A DNA stretch of 64,000 nt from assembly GCA_947502505.1 (NCBI GenBank), contig CANNAE010000001.1, positions 173,265 to 237,264 of the forward strand. Direction: 5' to 3'. A program made the position numbers and the translations under genes. Below, in pieces: positions 1 to 7,451 of this stretch. How positions within the stretch are numbered: position 1 is the stretch's first letter; every line of letters starts with the position of its first letter. This DNA comes from an uncultured Planococcus sp. GTDB taxonomy: Bacteria; Bacillota; Bacilli; Bacillales_A; Planococcaceae. The notes beneath the pieces were generated by a model that was not told the origin of the DNA, did no database searches, and was given only the letters and a program-made list of their open reading frames with translations.

Positions 1-1
1 C

Positions 2-799
2 ATCGGGAAAGTGACGGAGATTTTCGTGCCGTTCATGGCATTGGTCTATGTCGGCGGGGCTGTCGTCATTTTATTGATGAACGTCCAAGCGGTTCCGGAG
101 TTCTTCATGCTAATCTTCAGCAACGCCTTTTCACCGGCGCCTGTCATGGGCGGATTTGCCGGTGCGGCAATTGTAGAAGTTATCCGTTGGGGCTTTGCCC
201 GCGGATTGTATTCCAACGAAGCAGGACTCGGGACGGCGCCGATTGCACACGCTGCGGCGACAACCGACCACCCGGTGCGCCAAGGCTTTTGGGCCGTTAT
301 TGGTGTGGTCGTGGATACTTTAATCGTCTGTACGGCGACGGCATTTGTTATCTTGTCATCCGGCGTATGGACAGAAGAAGGGGCCATGGAAAATTCATCG
401 GCTTTGACGAGCTTGGCCTTTGAAGAGTATTTCGGTGACTTCGGCGCCATTCTTGTAACGATCGCCTTGATCTTCTTTGTCCTATCGACGATTTTGGTCG
501 TCGTGTTCTACGGCGCGAAACAAGCCGAGTTCTTATTCGGCTTGAAAGCGGCACACGGCATGCAAGTAGTTTACATACTCGCGGTCATCTTGGGCGCAAT
601 CGGTGCGGCAGAAGTGATTTGGGGCTTCCTCGATATCATGCTTGCGGCGATTCTGATCCCGAACATTATCGCGATCTTGCTGCTGAGCAACAAAGTGAAA
701 GAGTTGAAGAACGAGTTCTTTTCTTCGGATGAGTACTATCATAAGGACCGGAAAGTGAAGAAACGGGCGAAGCGCCAGAAAGCGATTCGGGAAGAATAG
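2..799 (+). CDS. Sodium:amino-acid (alanine/glycine) symporter, AGCS family, 5'-truncated
   Basis: C-terminal part of a membrane carrier that imports a small neutral amino acid with Na+. The reading frame is open from the window edge, so the start lies outside. The visible 265 residues are a run of hydrophobic segments with a conserved loop reading GLYSNEAGLGTAP, which matches the family hallmark (SNEAG-G-AP). The C-terminus is a short, highly basic cytoplasmic tail. AGCS proteins are usually about 450-490 residues, so a little over half is present. Only 5 nt separate the stop from the first copy of the 21-nt repeat, and a strong terminator follows at 911-945. Substrate (alanine or glycine) cannot be decided from this fragment. 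Confidence 0.88.
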   Translation: MGKVTEIFVPFMALVYVGGAVVILLMNVQAVPEFFMLIFSNAFSPAPVMGGFAGAAIVEVIRWGFARGLYSNEAGLGTAPIAHAAATTDHPVRQGFWAVIGVVVDTLIVCTATAFVILSSGVWTEEGAMENSSALTSLAFEEYFGDFGAILVTIALIFFVLSTILVVVFYGAKQAEFLFGLKAAHGMQVVYILAVILGAIGAAEVIWGFLDIMLAAILIPNIIAILLLSNKVKELKNEFFSSDEYYHKDRKVKKRAKRQKAIREE

Positions 800-804
800 G
801 GTTT

Positions 805-890
805 GTCCCTGTGCACCACACAATTCGGAAAGGAAGATAGGCGGCGTGGAGGGATTTCGACGCTTCGCTGTCCCTGTGCGCCACACAATT
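805..890 (+). repeat. REP-like element, 86 bp class
   Basis: Two direct copies of GTCCCTGTG-N4-ACACAATT start at 805 (core CACC) and 870 (core CGCC), 65 bp apart. The element sits between the symporter stop codon and its terminator and is oriented like the gene. Confidence 0.9.
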
Positions 891-910
891 TCGGTAGCTG
901 GAAGGTCAAA

Positions 911-945
911 AACCCCTTGAACTCAAATGAGTTCAAGGGGTTTTT
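911..945 (+). terminator. Rho-independent terminator after the symporter
   Basis: A 13-bp perfect stem (ACCCCTTGAACTC paired with its complement) with an AAAT loop is followed by five T. It lies 20 nt after the repeat element, so the repeats would be part of the mRNA 3' UTR. Confidence 0.9.
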
Positions 946-978
946 ATGCATTCTGGATTTTGGGGGCTGTTGTGTGAT

Positions 979-1064
979 GTCCCTGTGCATGACACAATTC
1001 TTAGCGCGAAATTTGCATCGGTGCGGGGTTCTGGTGATTGTATGTCCCTGTGCGTCACACAATT
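979..1064 (+). repeat. REP-like element, 86 bp class
   Basis: Motif copies start at 979 (core CATG) and 1044 (core CGTC), 65 bp apart. The two cores differ while both flanks are intact. This element lies beyond the terminator and is not directly attached to a stop codon. Confidence 0.88.
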
Positions 1065-1373
1065 TGAGAGATAGGCTTTCTGAATTTTTATAAAACTTTT
1101 TGAGTGGCTATAAGTGAACGAGTGCTGGTGAAAAAGAGCGTAGGCGGAGAAAAAAGTTTCAAAAAAAAATTATAGCAATTTCCTTTTTACTGTAAACCTG
1201 GAAGGGTATGTACCGAAGAATATCTGAAAAGAATGGGGAAAGAAACCTTGCAACCAGTGGAGTTCACGCAATCTTAATTGTTTCTGACTTTATTTGCGAA
1301 CTGGAAATTTTCCATTAAAAGTATACAAGAAAAACAAAATAAAATCTGAATTATGAAAATTTTCATAGCTTAC

Positions 1374-1402
1374 TTTACATATTTTGGCGCTTACTGTAGT
1401 CT
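1374..1402 (+). promoter_or_regulatory. Candidate promoter in an AT-rich gap
   Basis: The gap 1065-1599 has no gene. It contains TTTACA, 17 bp, then TAGTCT, which could be a SigA-type promoter for the gene at 1600 with a leader near 190 nt. A similar arrangement (TTTACG, 16 bp, TAGTCT) occurs at 15134-15161 before a CWB2 gene. This is pattern only. Confidence 0.35.
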
Positions 1403-1599
1403 AATTGTAATGATAAAAGTTATACGAATAATATTTTAAGTCAAATAAATGATATTTAACTATTTAATTGTTGGTATTTGGTGTTTTTGTATTATTCAAT
1501 TTTTTCATTAGTTAAAACATATTTACTTTATACGTGAAATTCTGTCTCTAAACAACACTGACACGGGCGATTGATCAATCGAGCGGAGGTATGGTTGAA

Positions 1600-2007
1600 A
1601 TGATGAACACGCAACAGGTGACTTCACCAAGTGGTAAGACAACCAAGAGAATGGACCCAGCAGCGACAGAGCCATTGCAAAATACCGAGAGTAGAACGCC
1701 GGAAATTGCAGAGCACAAAGCTCCTCAATTGTATATTGGCTTGCCGATGGAGCGGGGTGTTTCCGTTCAATTGTATCGGGATGAGCAATTGGGTGTGAAT
1801 GAGGCGGAAATCTTAATCCCGGTTGAGCAAGTGTTTCGCTTTACTCAAGCTCTCATTGAACATCCGCTTTTGTTGCCGACGAGTTATTCTCAAGGCTCCC
1901 GAGTAGACGAGGGACAGCATATTCTGCAGATTGCTTCTAAGGAAGCTTTGGCGGATTTTGTAGAACGCCTGACGGATGCACTTGATGTGTTAGCGCGAAC
2001 AAAGTGA
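1600..2007 (+). CDS. Hypothetical small soluble protein
   Basis: I do not recognise this 135-residue protein. The first 45 residues are polar and low in hydrophobics. The rest looks like a compact alpha/beta domain ending in an amphipathic helix. There is no signal peptide or membrane segment. An ATG at 1591 directly abuts the GGAGG (1585-1589), so the ATG at 1600, 10 nt downstream of it, is the better start; ATG 1603 is also possible. The gene has a long AT-rich leader and is followed after 135 nt by another small gene with the same start arrangement, so the two may form one transcript. Confidence 0.6.
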   Translation: MMNTQQVTSPSGKTTKRMDPAATEPLQNTESRTPEIAEHKAPQLYIGLPMERGVSVQLYRDEQLGVNEAEILIPVEQVFRFTQALIEHPLLLPTSYSQGSRVDEGQHILQIASKEALADFVERLTDALDVLARTK

Positions 2008-2142
2008 TTACGGCAGATCTTCCTTTATCTTTTGAGTGGAAGAGATGCATTTAATTTAGCGTCACCAGCAAGATATAAAGAACCCCGTTGGCCGGCGCGT
2101 GATCAATACTTGTCAGGACCAAAATCGAGGAGGATGAACCGG

Positions 2143-2307
2143 ATGACTACAATTGTAAAAAAAGAAATGACACTGGAGACCCCGACTAAAAATTATTTGC
2201 AAGCTTATCAGGACTATCTCGAGGGCTATAAGGAATACAAGCTTGAGAAATTGGCTCCTCAGTGGCACGTGCCAGTCGGCAGCAAGCTGAAGAGAATACA
2301 GGGATAG
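2143..2307 (+). CDS. Hypothetical 54-residue protein
   Basis: Short, strongly charged protein (many Lys, Glu and Tyr) of unknown function without a membrane segment. GAGGAGG at 2127-2133 touches an in-frame ATG at 2134, so I choose ATG 2143, 9 nt downstream. A longer frame reaching back to 2032 has no ribosome-binding site. The stop codon TAG overlaps the first base of a repeat element (TAGTCCCTG), an extreme case of the habit of these repeats to start at a stop codon. It could be a small stress or regulatory protein; nothing in the sequence decides. Confidence 0.5.
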   Translation: MTTIVKKEMTLETPTKNYLQAYQDYLEGYKEYKLEKLAPQWHVPVGSKLKRIQG

Positions 2308-2392
2308 TCCCTGTGCACCACCCAATTCGCAAGGCGAAATTCGCGTTGTGGCGGGATTGTGGTGCGCGGATGTCCCTGTGCACCACACAATT
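2307..2392 (+). repeat. REP-like element, 86 bp class
   Basis: Motif copies start at 2307 (core CACC, one A-to-C change in the right flank) and 2372 (core CACC), 65 bp apart. The first overlaps the stop codon of the preceding small gene. Confidence 0.87.
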
Positions 2393-2402
2393 TCATTCAA
2401 AA

Positions 2403-2437
2403 AAGCCGAGAACTCAGTTGAGTTCACGGCTTTTTTT
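2403..2437. terminator. Bidirectional terminator between the small genes and ptsI
   Basis: Stem GCCG-GAACTC with an AGTT loop, A-rich on the left and seven T on the right. It can end the plus-strand small genes and the minus-strand ptsHI transcript, whose stop codon begins at 2441. Confidence 0.85.
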
Positions 2438-2440
2438 GCA

Positions 2441-4147
2441 TTATAGGTTTTTGACGTAGTCTTCTACTTCTTGTGAAGTCGCGAGACCGAGGATGTGGTC
2501 GACGTGCCCTTCCATGTCCGCTTTCGAGAGGCGGCTTAGCTGGGAGCGGGCTTTTAGGATGGACGAAGCGCTCATCGAGAATTCGTCCAGGCCGAGGCCG
2601 AGGAGAATCGGGATGGCGATTTCGTCGCCGGCCATTTCGCCGCACATGCCGGTCCATTTGCCTTCTTTGTGGGAAGCGTCGATGACGTTCTTCACGAGGC
2701 GCAGGATGGCTGGGTTATATGGCTGGTAGAGATAAGAGACCGATTCGTTCATGCGGTCGGCTGCCATCGTGTACTGGATCAGGTCGTTCGTACCGATGGA
2801 GAAGAAGTCGACTTCTTTTGCGAACGTGTCTGCCATGACGGCAGTTGACGGAATCTCGACCATGATGCCGACTTCGATGGAATCGCTCACTTCGATGCCT
2901 TCTGCTTCGAGTTTCGCTTTTTCTTCCAATAGAAGCGCTTTCGCTTGGCGGAACTCATCAAGCGTTGCGATCATCGGGAACATGATTTTCAGGTTTCCGT
3001 GAACGCTCGCGCGAAGAAGGGCGCGAAGCTGCGTACGGAACATGTCCGGCATTTCCAGGCAAAGACGGATGGCACGGAGCCCTAGGAACGGGTTCAGTTC
3101 TTTTGGCAACGTCAAATACGACAATTCTTTGTCGCCGCCGATGTCGAGCGTACGCACGACGGTCGGTTTGCCTTCCATGCCTTTTAGGACAGCGGAGTAG
3201 GCATCGAATTGCTCGTCTTCGGTCGGGAAGTTGTCACGGCCCATGTACAAGAATTCGGTACGGTAGAGGCCGATCGCTTCGCCGCCGTTTTCAAGAACGC
3301 CGGTAAGGTCTTTCGGTGTGCCAATATTGGCGCCGAGTTCAACTTCCACGCCATCTTTAGTAACGGTCGCTTCGTTTTTCAATTTAGCCCATTCGGCTTT
3401 TTGGCTGGCGAATGCGCTTTGTTTTTCTTTGTACTCAGCGAGTGTCGCCTCATCCGGGTCGAGAAGAACATCGCCTTCTAGCCCGTCAATGATGACGATG
3501 GTGCCGTTGTCGATTGTGCTCATCGCTGATTTAGCGCCGACGACTGCCGGGATTTCCAATGTGCGTGCGAGGATCGCGGAGTGGGACGTGCGCCCGCCGA
3601 TATCGGTGATGAAGCCTTTGATGAATTTCGGGTTTAATTGCACCGTATCGGAAGGAGTCAAGTCCTCTGCGATGACGACGACTTCATCGGTGATCATGCT
3701 CGGGTTTTGGATCTTGACGCCGAGTAGGTGGGCGAGCACGCGTTTCGTAACATCGCGCACATCGGCAGCGCGTTCTTTCATATATTCATTGTCCATCGCT
3801 TCGAACATATCGACGAACATCGTCGAAGTTTCGTTTAGCGCGAACTCTGCATTGACGCTATCGGTTTTGATCTTGTCGGTAATCGGCCCGATCAATTCCG
3901 GGTCTTCTAGGACGAGCAAGTGGGCGCCGAAAATAGCAGCTTCTTTGTCGCTGATTTCTTCTGCGGTGCGTTTTTTGATCACTTCGAGTTCGGCAATGGA
4001 TTCATTCACGGCCTGGCCGAAGCGTTCGATTTCCGCCTGAGTGTCCGTCACGTTCTTCTTGTCGACTGTCAGTTCCGGATTTTCGAGGCGGAAGGCCTTG
4101 GCGATGGCGATGCCGTTAGAGGCTGCGATTCCGGAGATGCGATTCAT
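2441..4147 (-). CDS. ptsI: PTS enzyme I (phosphoenolpyruvate-protein phosphotransferase)
   Basis: Enzyme I takes phosphate from PEP onto a histidine and passes it to HPr, the first step of all PTS sugar uptake. The 568 residues match the usual length. The N-terminal HPr-binding domain is followed by the swivelling phosphohistidine domain with GGRTSHSAI, where His189 is the phosphorylated residue, and by a PEP-binding TIM barrel containing FSIGTNDL and the C-terminal GMCGEMAGD signature with the catalytic Cys. Its ATG overlaps the ptsH stop by 4 nt (ATGA), so the two are translationally coupled. It supplies phosphate to the mannitol permease encoded divergently at 4756. Confidence 0.98.
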   Translation of the reverse strand: MNRISGIAASNGIAIAKAFRLENPELTVDKKNVTDTQAEIERFGQAVNESIAELEVIKKRTAEEISDKEAAIFGAHLLVLEDPELIGPITDKIKTDSVNAEFALNETSTMFVDMFEAMDNEYMKERAADVRDVTKRVLAHLLGVKIQNPSMITDEVVVIAEDLTPSDTVQLNPKFIKGFITDIGGRTSHSAILARTLEIPAVVGAKSAMSTIDNGTIVIIDGLEGDVLLDPDEATLAEYKEKQSAFASQKAEWAKLKNEATVTKDGVEVELGANIGTPKDLTGVLENGGEAIGLYRTEFLYMGRDNFPTEDEQFDAYSAVLKGMEGKPTVVRTLDIGGDKELSYLTLPKELNPFLGLRAIRLCLEMPDMFRTQLRALLRASVHGNLKIMFPMIATLDEFRQAKALLLEEKAKLEAEGIEVSDSIEVGIMVEIPSTAVMADTFAKEVDFFSIGTNDLIQYTMAADRMNESVSYLYQPYNPAILRLVKNVIDASHKEGKWTGMCGEMAGDEIAIPILLGLGLDEFSMSASSILKARSQLSRLSKADMEGHVDHILGLATSQEVEDYVKNL

Positions 4148-4413
4148 TGGTTCGAGATTCCTTGTTCGTTAAGTACACGCTCGATTGTTTCCATCGCTTC
4201 CGCTTCGTCTGCGCCATCAGCTGAGATTTGTACTGTTGATCCAGAAGGGACGCCCAGTGACATTACGCCGAGGATTGATTTCAAGTTGACTTTCTTGTCT
4301 TTGAATTCCATCGTGATGTCTGATTGGAATTTCGATAGTGAACCTACGAGTGCTGAAGCTGGGCGTGCATGCATGCCAGCCGGGTCTGTGATTGTGAATG
4401 TTTTTTCTACCAT
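4144..4413 (-). CDS. ptsH: Phosphocarrier protein HPr
   Basis: HPr carries phosphate from enzyme I to sugar-specific EIIA domains. In Bacillota it is also phosphorylated at Ser46 by HPr kinase and then acts with CcpA in catabolite repression. At 89 residues it has normal length. His15 lies in GMHARPA and Ser46 in NLKSILGV, both intact. It has a good AAGGAGG-type ribosome-binding site and is the first gene of ptsHI. Presence of Ser46 fits the cre-like boxes found near mtlA and the sugar-acid operon. Confidence 0.98.
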   Translation of the reverse strand: MVEKTFTITDPAGMHARPASALVGSLSKFQSDITMEFKDKKVNLKSILGVMSLGVPSGSTVQISADGADEAEAMETIERVLNEQGISNQ

Positions 4414-4528
4414 GAATAATTCCTCCTTGGGATGCTTTGTGTGTAAGCGAATTCACCCTTCATTATGACATTATCTGGCCAAATTGCATAGCAGGGCGGT
4501 GGGATCAAAAACGACAGCTTTCTTAGTT

Positions 4529-4614
4529 GTCCCTGTGCGCCACACAATTTCTTGGCCCGAAGCCTTGTAGTGGCGAGGTTTGTGTGTGTTCGCGTCCCTG
4601 TGCACGGCACAATT
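4529..4614 (+). repeat. REP-like element, 86 bp class, in the ptsH-mtlA divergent region
   Basis: Copies start at 4529 (core CGCC) and 4594 (core CACG, right flank GCACAATT), 65 bp apart. This is one of the few elements lying upstream of genes rather than after a stop codon, in the shared 5' region of ptsH and mtlA. Confidence 0.88.
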
Positions 4615-4669
4615 TGCGGCAACGACAGCCTTGTCCGGACAGCGGCGACAAAGGTGGTTTTTCATTAGA

Positions 4670-4699
4670 TTGAATGCGCTTACAAGAAGAGCGTATAAT
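4670..4699 (+). promoter_or_regulatory. mtlA promoter with overlapping cre-like site
   Basis: TTGAAT (4670-4675), 18 bp, TATAAT (4694-4699) forms a SigA promoter. TGAATGCGCTTACA (4671-4684) differs at one position from the cre consensus TGWNANCGNTNWCA and covers the -35 box. CcpA with HPr-Ser-P would therefore block mannitol uptake when better sugars are present. The last two points are inference from known family behaviour. Confidence 0.65.
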
Positions 4700-4755
4700 C
4701 AGAATTAACAAATAAACTACAAGGGCTAGAGCCCAATAGAAGGAGGATGAAAGGA

Positions 4756-6699
4756 ATGGAACGAGAACGCTCAAGCGTTAAAGTGAAAGTCCAGAAATTC
4801 GGTAACTTCCTCAGCTCGATGGTTATGCCGAACATCGGCGCGTTTATTGCCTGGGGACTCATTACAGCATTATTTATTCCAACAGGATTTTTCCCGAATG
4901 AGAATTTCGCGTCACTTGTCGGGCCGATGATCACATATTTGCTTCCACTCTTGATTGGTTATACGGGTGGTAAGCTCGTGCACGACCAGCGAGGCGGCGT
5001 CATTGGCGCGATCGCCACTATGGGGGTTATCGTCGGGGCACCGGATACACCGATGTTCCTTGGCGCGATGATCATGGGGCCGCTAGCGGCTTGGGTCATC
5101 AAACAGTTTGACCGTTTGATCGAAGGCAAGATCCGCTCTGGATTCGAGATGTTGGTCAACAACTTCTCAGCAGGTATTCTCGGCGGGGCATTGGCGATTT
5201 TTGCTTACCTTAGCATCGGGCCAGCCGTCAGCGCATTGACGCAAGTATTGGTCGCAGGTGTTGACTGGTTGCTTGAAACAGGATTGCTTCCATTAACAAG
5301 CATCTTGATCGAGCCAGGTAAAATTCTATTCCTGAACAACGCAATCAACCACGGCATCCTGACGCCGCTTGGGCTTGAACAAGTCCAGCAGGCTGGCCGT
5401 TCCGTTCTCTTCTTATTAGAAGCGAACCCAGGACCTGGTCTTGGCGTCTTGCTCGCATTCATGTTCTTCGGAAAAGGAATCGCGAAGCAATCGGCACCCG
5501 GGGCAGTCATTATCCACTTCTTCGGCGGGATTCACGAGATTTACTTCCCGTACGTATTGATGAAACCGATGCTTCTATTGTCTGTCATCCTTGGCGGCAT
5601 GAGCGGTGTCTTCACGCTAGTCTTGATGGGCGGCGGCTTGATGGCCCCAGCATCACCAGGCAGTATCTTCGCGATTGCCGCGGTCACACCGCCTGAAGGC
5701 ATGGCGTATGTAGCAAACTTCACGGCGATCTTGGTCGCAGCGACTGTCTCCTTCTTGGTATCAGCTGTCATCTTGAAGCGCAGCAAAGATACAGACACAG
5801 ATGAAGATGTCGATGCAGCAACGAAACGCATGGAAGAAATGAAAGGCAAGAAGAGCTCGGTTGCCGGCGCACTTGGCGCGAGCGCTGGAGCTTCAGGTAC
5901 AACTTCTACAGCTGGAACATTCCCGGACGATGTCCAAAAAATCGTCTTTGCGTGCGACGCCGGGATGGGGTCGAGCGCAATGGGTGCCTCACTCCTAAGT
6001 AAGAAAGTAAAAGAGGCAGGCATGAACATCAAAGTCACGAACAGCGCGATTTCTTCTATCCCTGCCGATTCACAAATCATCATCACGCAGGATAAATTGA
6101 CACCGCGTGCGAAAGACAAACGCCCGGATGCTTATCACATCTCAGTCGATAACTTCCTATCAAGCCCAGAATACGACCGCTTGATCGATCGCATGAAACA
6201 TGGCGTGACAGAAGAGCAAAGCGAACTGGTCGATGACAGCGAAGAGAACACAGCGACTGGCGAACAAGGCGATGCGCCACTACTCACGGAAGATAATATT
6301 TTCATCAATAAACGCTTCCGCAACAAAGAAGAAGCCATCCGCTTTGCAGGAGACGCACTCGTGAAAGCTGGATACGTCGAGCCATCCTACGTCGACGAAA
6401 TGCTGAAGCGCGAAGAAATCACGACCACTTATATGGGCAATGATGTCGCAATTCCGCACGGCACCGAAGAAGCCAAAAAAGCAGTCATCAAATCTGGCTT
6501 CACGGTTGTCCAAGTTCCGGACGGGGTAGACTTTGAAGGAGAGAAAGCGAAGTTGATCTTCGCAATCGCTGGTAAAGACGGCACGCACCTGGAAATCCTT
6601 TCAGGCATCGCAGTCATCTGCGCCGAGCAGTCGAATGTCGACGAACTCGTCGCTGCCAAATCCGCTAAAGAACTGCTCGACATCTTGAACAGCAAGTAA
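4756..6699 (+). CDS. mtlA: PTS mannitol permease, EIICBA
   Basis: Imports mannitol and phosphorylates it to mannitol-1-phosphate at the membrane. The 647 residues carry EIIC (about 1-340, hydrophobic, with the NNAINHG and GGIHEIYFPYV motifs), EIIB (about 390-485, phosphorylated Cys400 in FACDAGMGSSA) and EIIA (about 505-647, phosphorylated His568 in AIPHGT). The ATG at 4747 abuts the GGAGG; the ATG at 4756 has correct spacing and is preferred. Many Bacillota have EIIA as a separate MtlF, so here all domains are in one chain. A terminator follows at 6709. The regulator mtlR and dehydrogenase mtlD lie downstream. Confidence 0.97.
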   Translation: MERERSSVKVKVQKFGNFLSSMVMPNIGAFIAWGLITALFIPTGFFPNENFASLVGPMITYLLPLLIGYTGGKLVHDQRGGVIGAIATMGVIVGAPDTPMFLGAMIMGPLAAWVIKQFDRLIEGKIRSGFEMLVNNFSAGILGGALAIFAYLSIGPAVSALTQVLVAGVDWLLETGLLPLTSILIEPGKILFLNNAINHGILTPLGLEQVQQAGRSVLFLLEANPGPGLGVLLAFMFFGKGIAKQSAPGAVIIHFFGGIHEIYFPYVLMKPMLLLSVILGGMSGVFTLVLMGGGLMAPASPGSIFAIAAVTPPEGMAYVANFTAILVAATVSFLVSAVILKRSKDTDTDEDVDAATKRMEEMKGKKSSVAGALGASAGASGTTSTAGTFPDDVQKIVFACDAGMGSSAMGASLLSKKVKEAGMNIKVTNSAISSIPADSQIIITQDKLTPRAKDKRPDAYHISVDNFLSSPEYDRLIDRMKHGVTEEQSELVDDSEENTATGEQGDAPLLTEDNIFINKRFRNKEEAIRFAGDALVKAGYVEPSYVDEMLKREEITTTYMGNDVAIPHGTEEAKKAVIKSGFTVVQVPDGVDFEGEKAKLIFAIAGKDGTHLEILSGIAVICAEQSNVDELVAAKSAKELLDILNSK

Positions 6700-6708
6700 A
6701 TAGCACGG

Positions 6709-6738
6709 CAAAAAGGCAGGGGAAATCCTGCCTTTTTG
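6709..6738 (+). terminator. Terminator after mtlA
   Basis: AAAAAGGCAGG and CCTGCCTTTTT form an 11-bp stem with a six-base loop, ending in a T run. Confidence 0.9.
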
Positions 6739-6936
6739 TGCTATTTCTTTGGTTTATTCACATTGGGGTATTTTGGTAAAGAAATAGATATAGTACAAGA
6801 TAGTGGGGAATTCGCTTCAGGCGGACGCTTTAGGCCCGCAGGATGCGGGTCATGCAGCTGATGCGACAGGACGTCGCGTTTTCAGTTGCCCGCGGACAAG
6901 GCCTGATGTTTGACAGTGGATCAGTTTAAAACGCTG

Positions 6937-7284
6937 CTGCTCCCACATTTGCAGGCAAATGCGTCGCAAATGAACAAGCTCAAGTACCTTTCGCTTATTC
7001 ATTAGTCGCCGCCCTACTCTCATTCATTTTAGTGTGAATAATTTATATTGGGGAAGAAGATATAACATGGCGCAATTGCTAATTGATAAAAAAGCTAGCT
7101 ACTTTGCGGAATAAAGATAGTAGTGAGAAAATGAAGGCAGATCGTTTAATAGCTTTTATAGCCATGAGAGTAAGAGTTCACAACAAACTGTTCAGTGAAA
7201 TATTTGAGTGTTTGGAAATGAATGAGTGAAGCATAGCTGAGCACATTCATTTGCGACGCATCTGCTATGCAGATGTGGGAGCAG
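6937..7284. repeat. Inverted-repeat pair in the mtlA-mtlR gap
   Basis: The gap 6739-7451 has no gene. Arm one (6937-6974) and arm two (7246-7284, reverse complement) share roughly 33 of 39 positions and stand about 270 bp apart. Each arm has its own small hairpin: CATTTGC/GCAAATG in one, CATCTGC/GCAGATG in the other, a compensated T-A to C-G change. GC-rich foldback-prone sequence around 6790-6900 and 7290-7375 resembles intergenic repeats common in Bacillales. It may be a MITE-like or noncoding element. Confidence 0.6.
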
Positions 7285-7451
7285 ATGCGGGAAACAAAGT
7301 CTTTTCGCACTAAGCGTAGCGAATGAGGAGGCTCGATTCCCGCCCCACGGAGTCGTGCGGTAAGCTTCGGAAAACACGGTTTATGAAAGAATAGTTATTT
7401 GATTCTACAAAGTCTACATTAACGAAAGGTGACAAGGGAGCAGGTGAGTGG

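Noticed and set aside
803..1093. Open frames running through the repeat elements (also 13595-13879, 17708-17929 and similar)
   Set aside because: They consist of translated repeat copies, lack ribosome-binding sites and have different frames in each element.
3318..4040. 240-codon frame opposite ptsI, and other long frames opposite mtlA, copA and cadA
   Set aside because: They are antisense shadows of well-conserved genes and show no start signals or motifs.
4747..4755. Earliest in-frame start codons that touch AGGAGG (also at 1591, 2134, 9521, 42484, 48046, 54951 and 55522)
   Set aside because: A start codon directly adjoining the Shine-Dalgarno core leaves no spacer; in each case a second in-frame start about 9 nt downstream has normal spacing.
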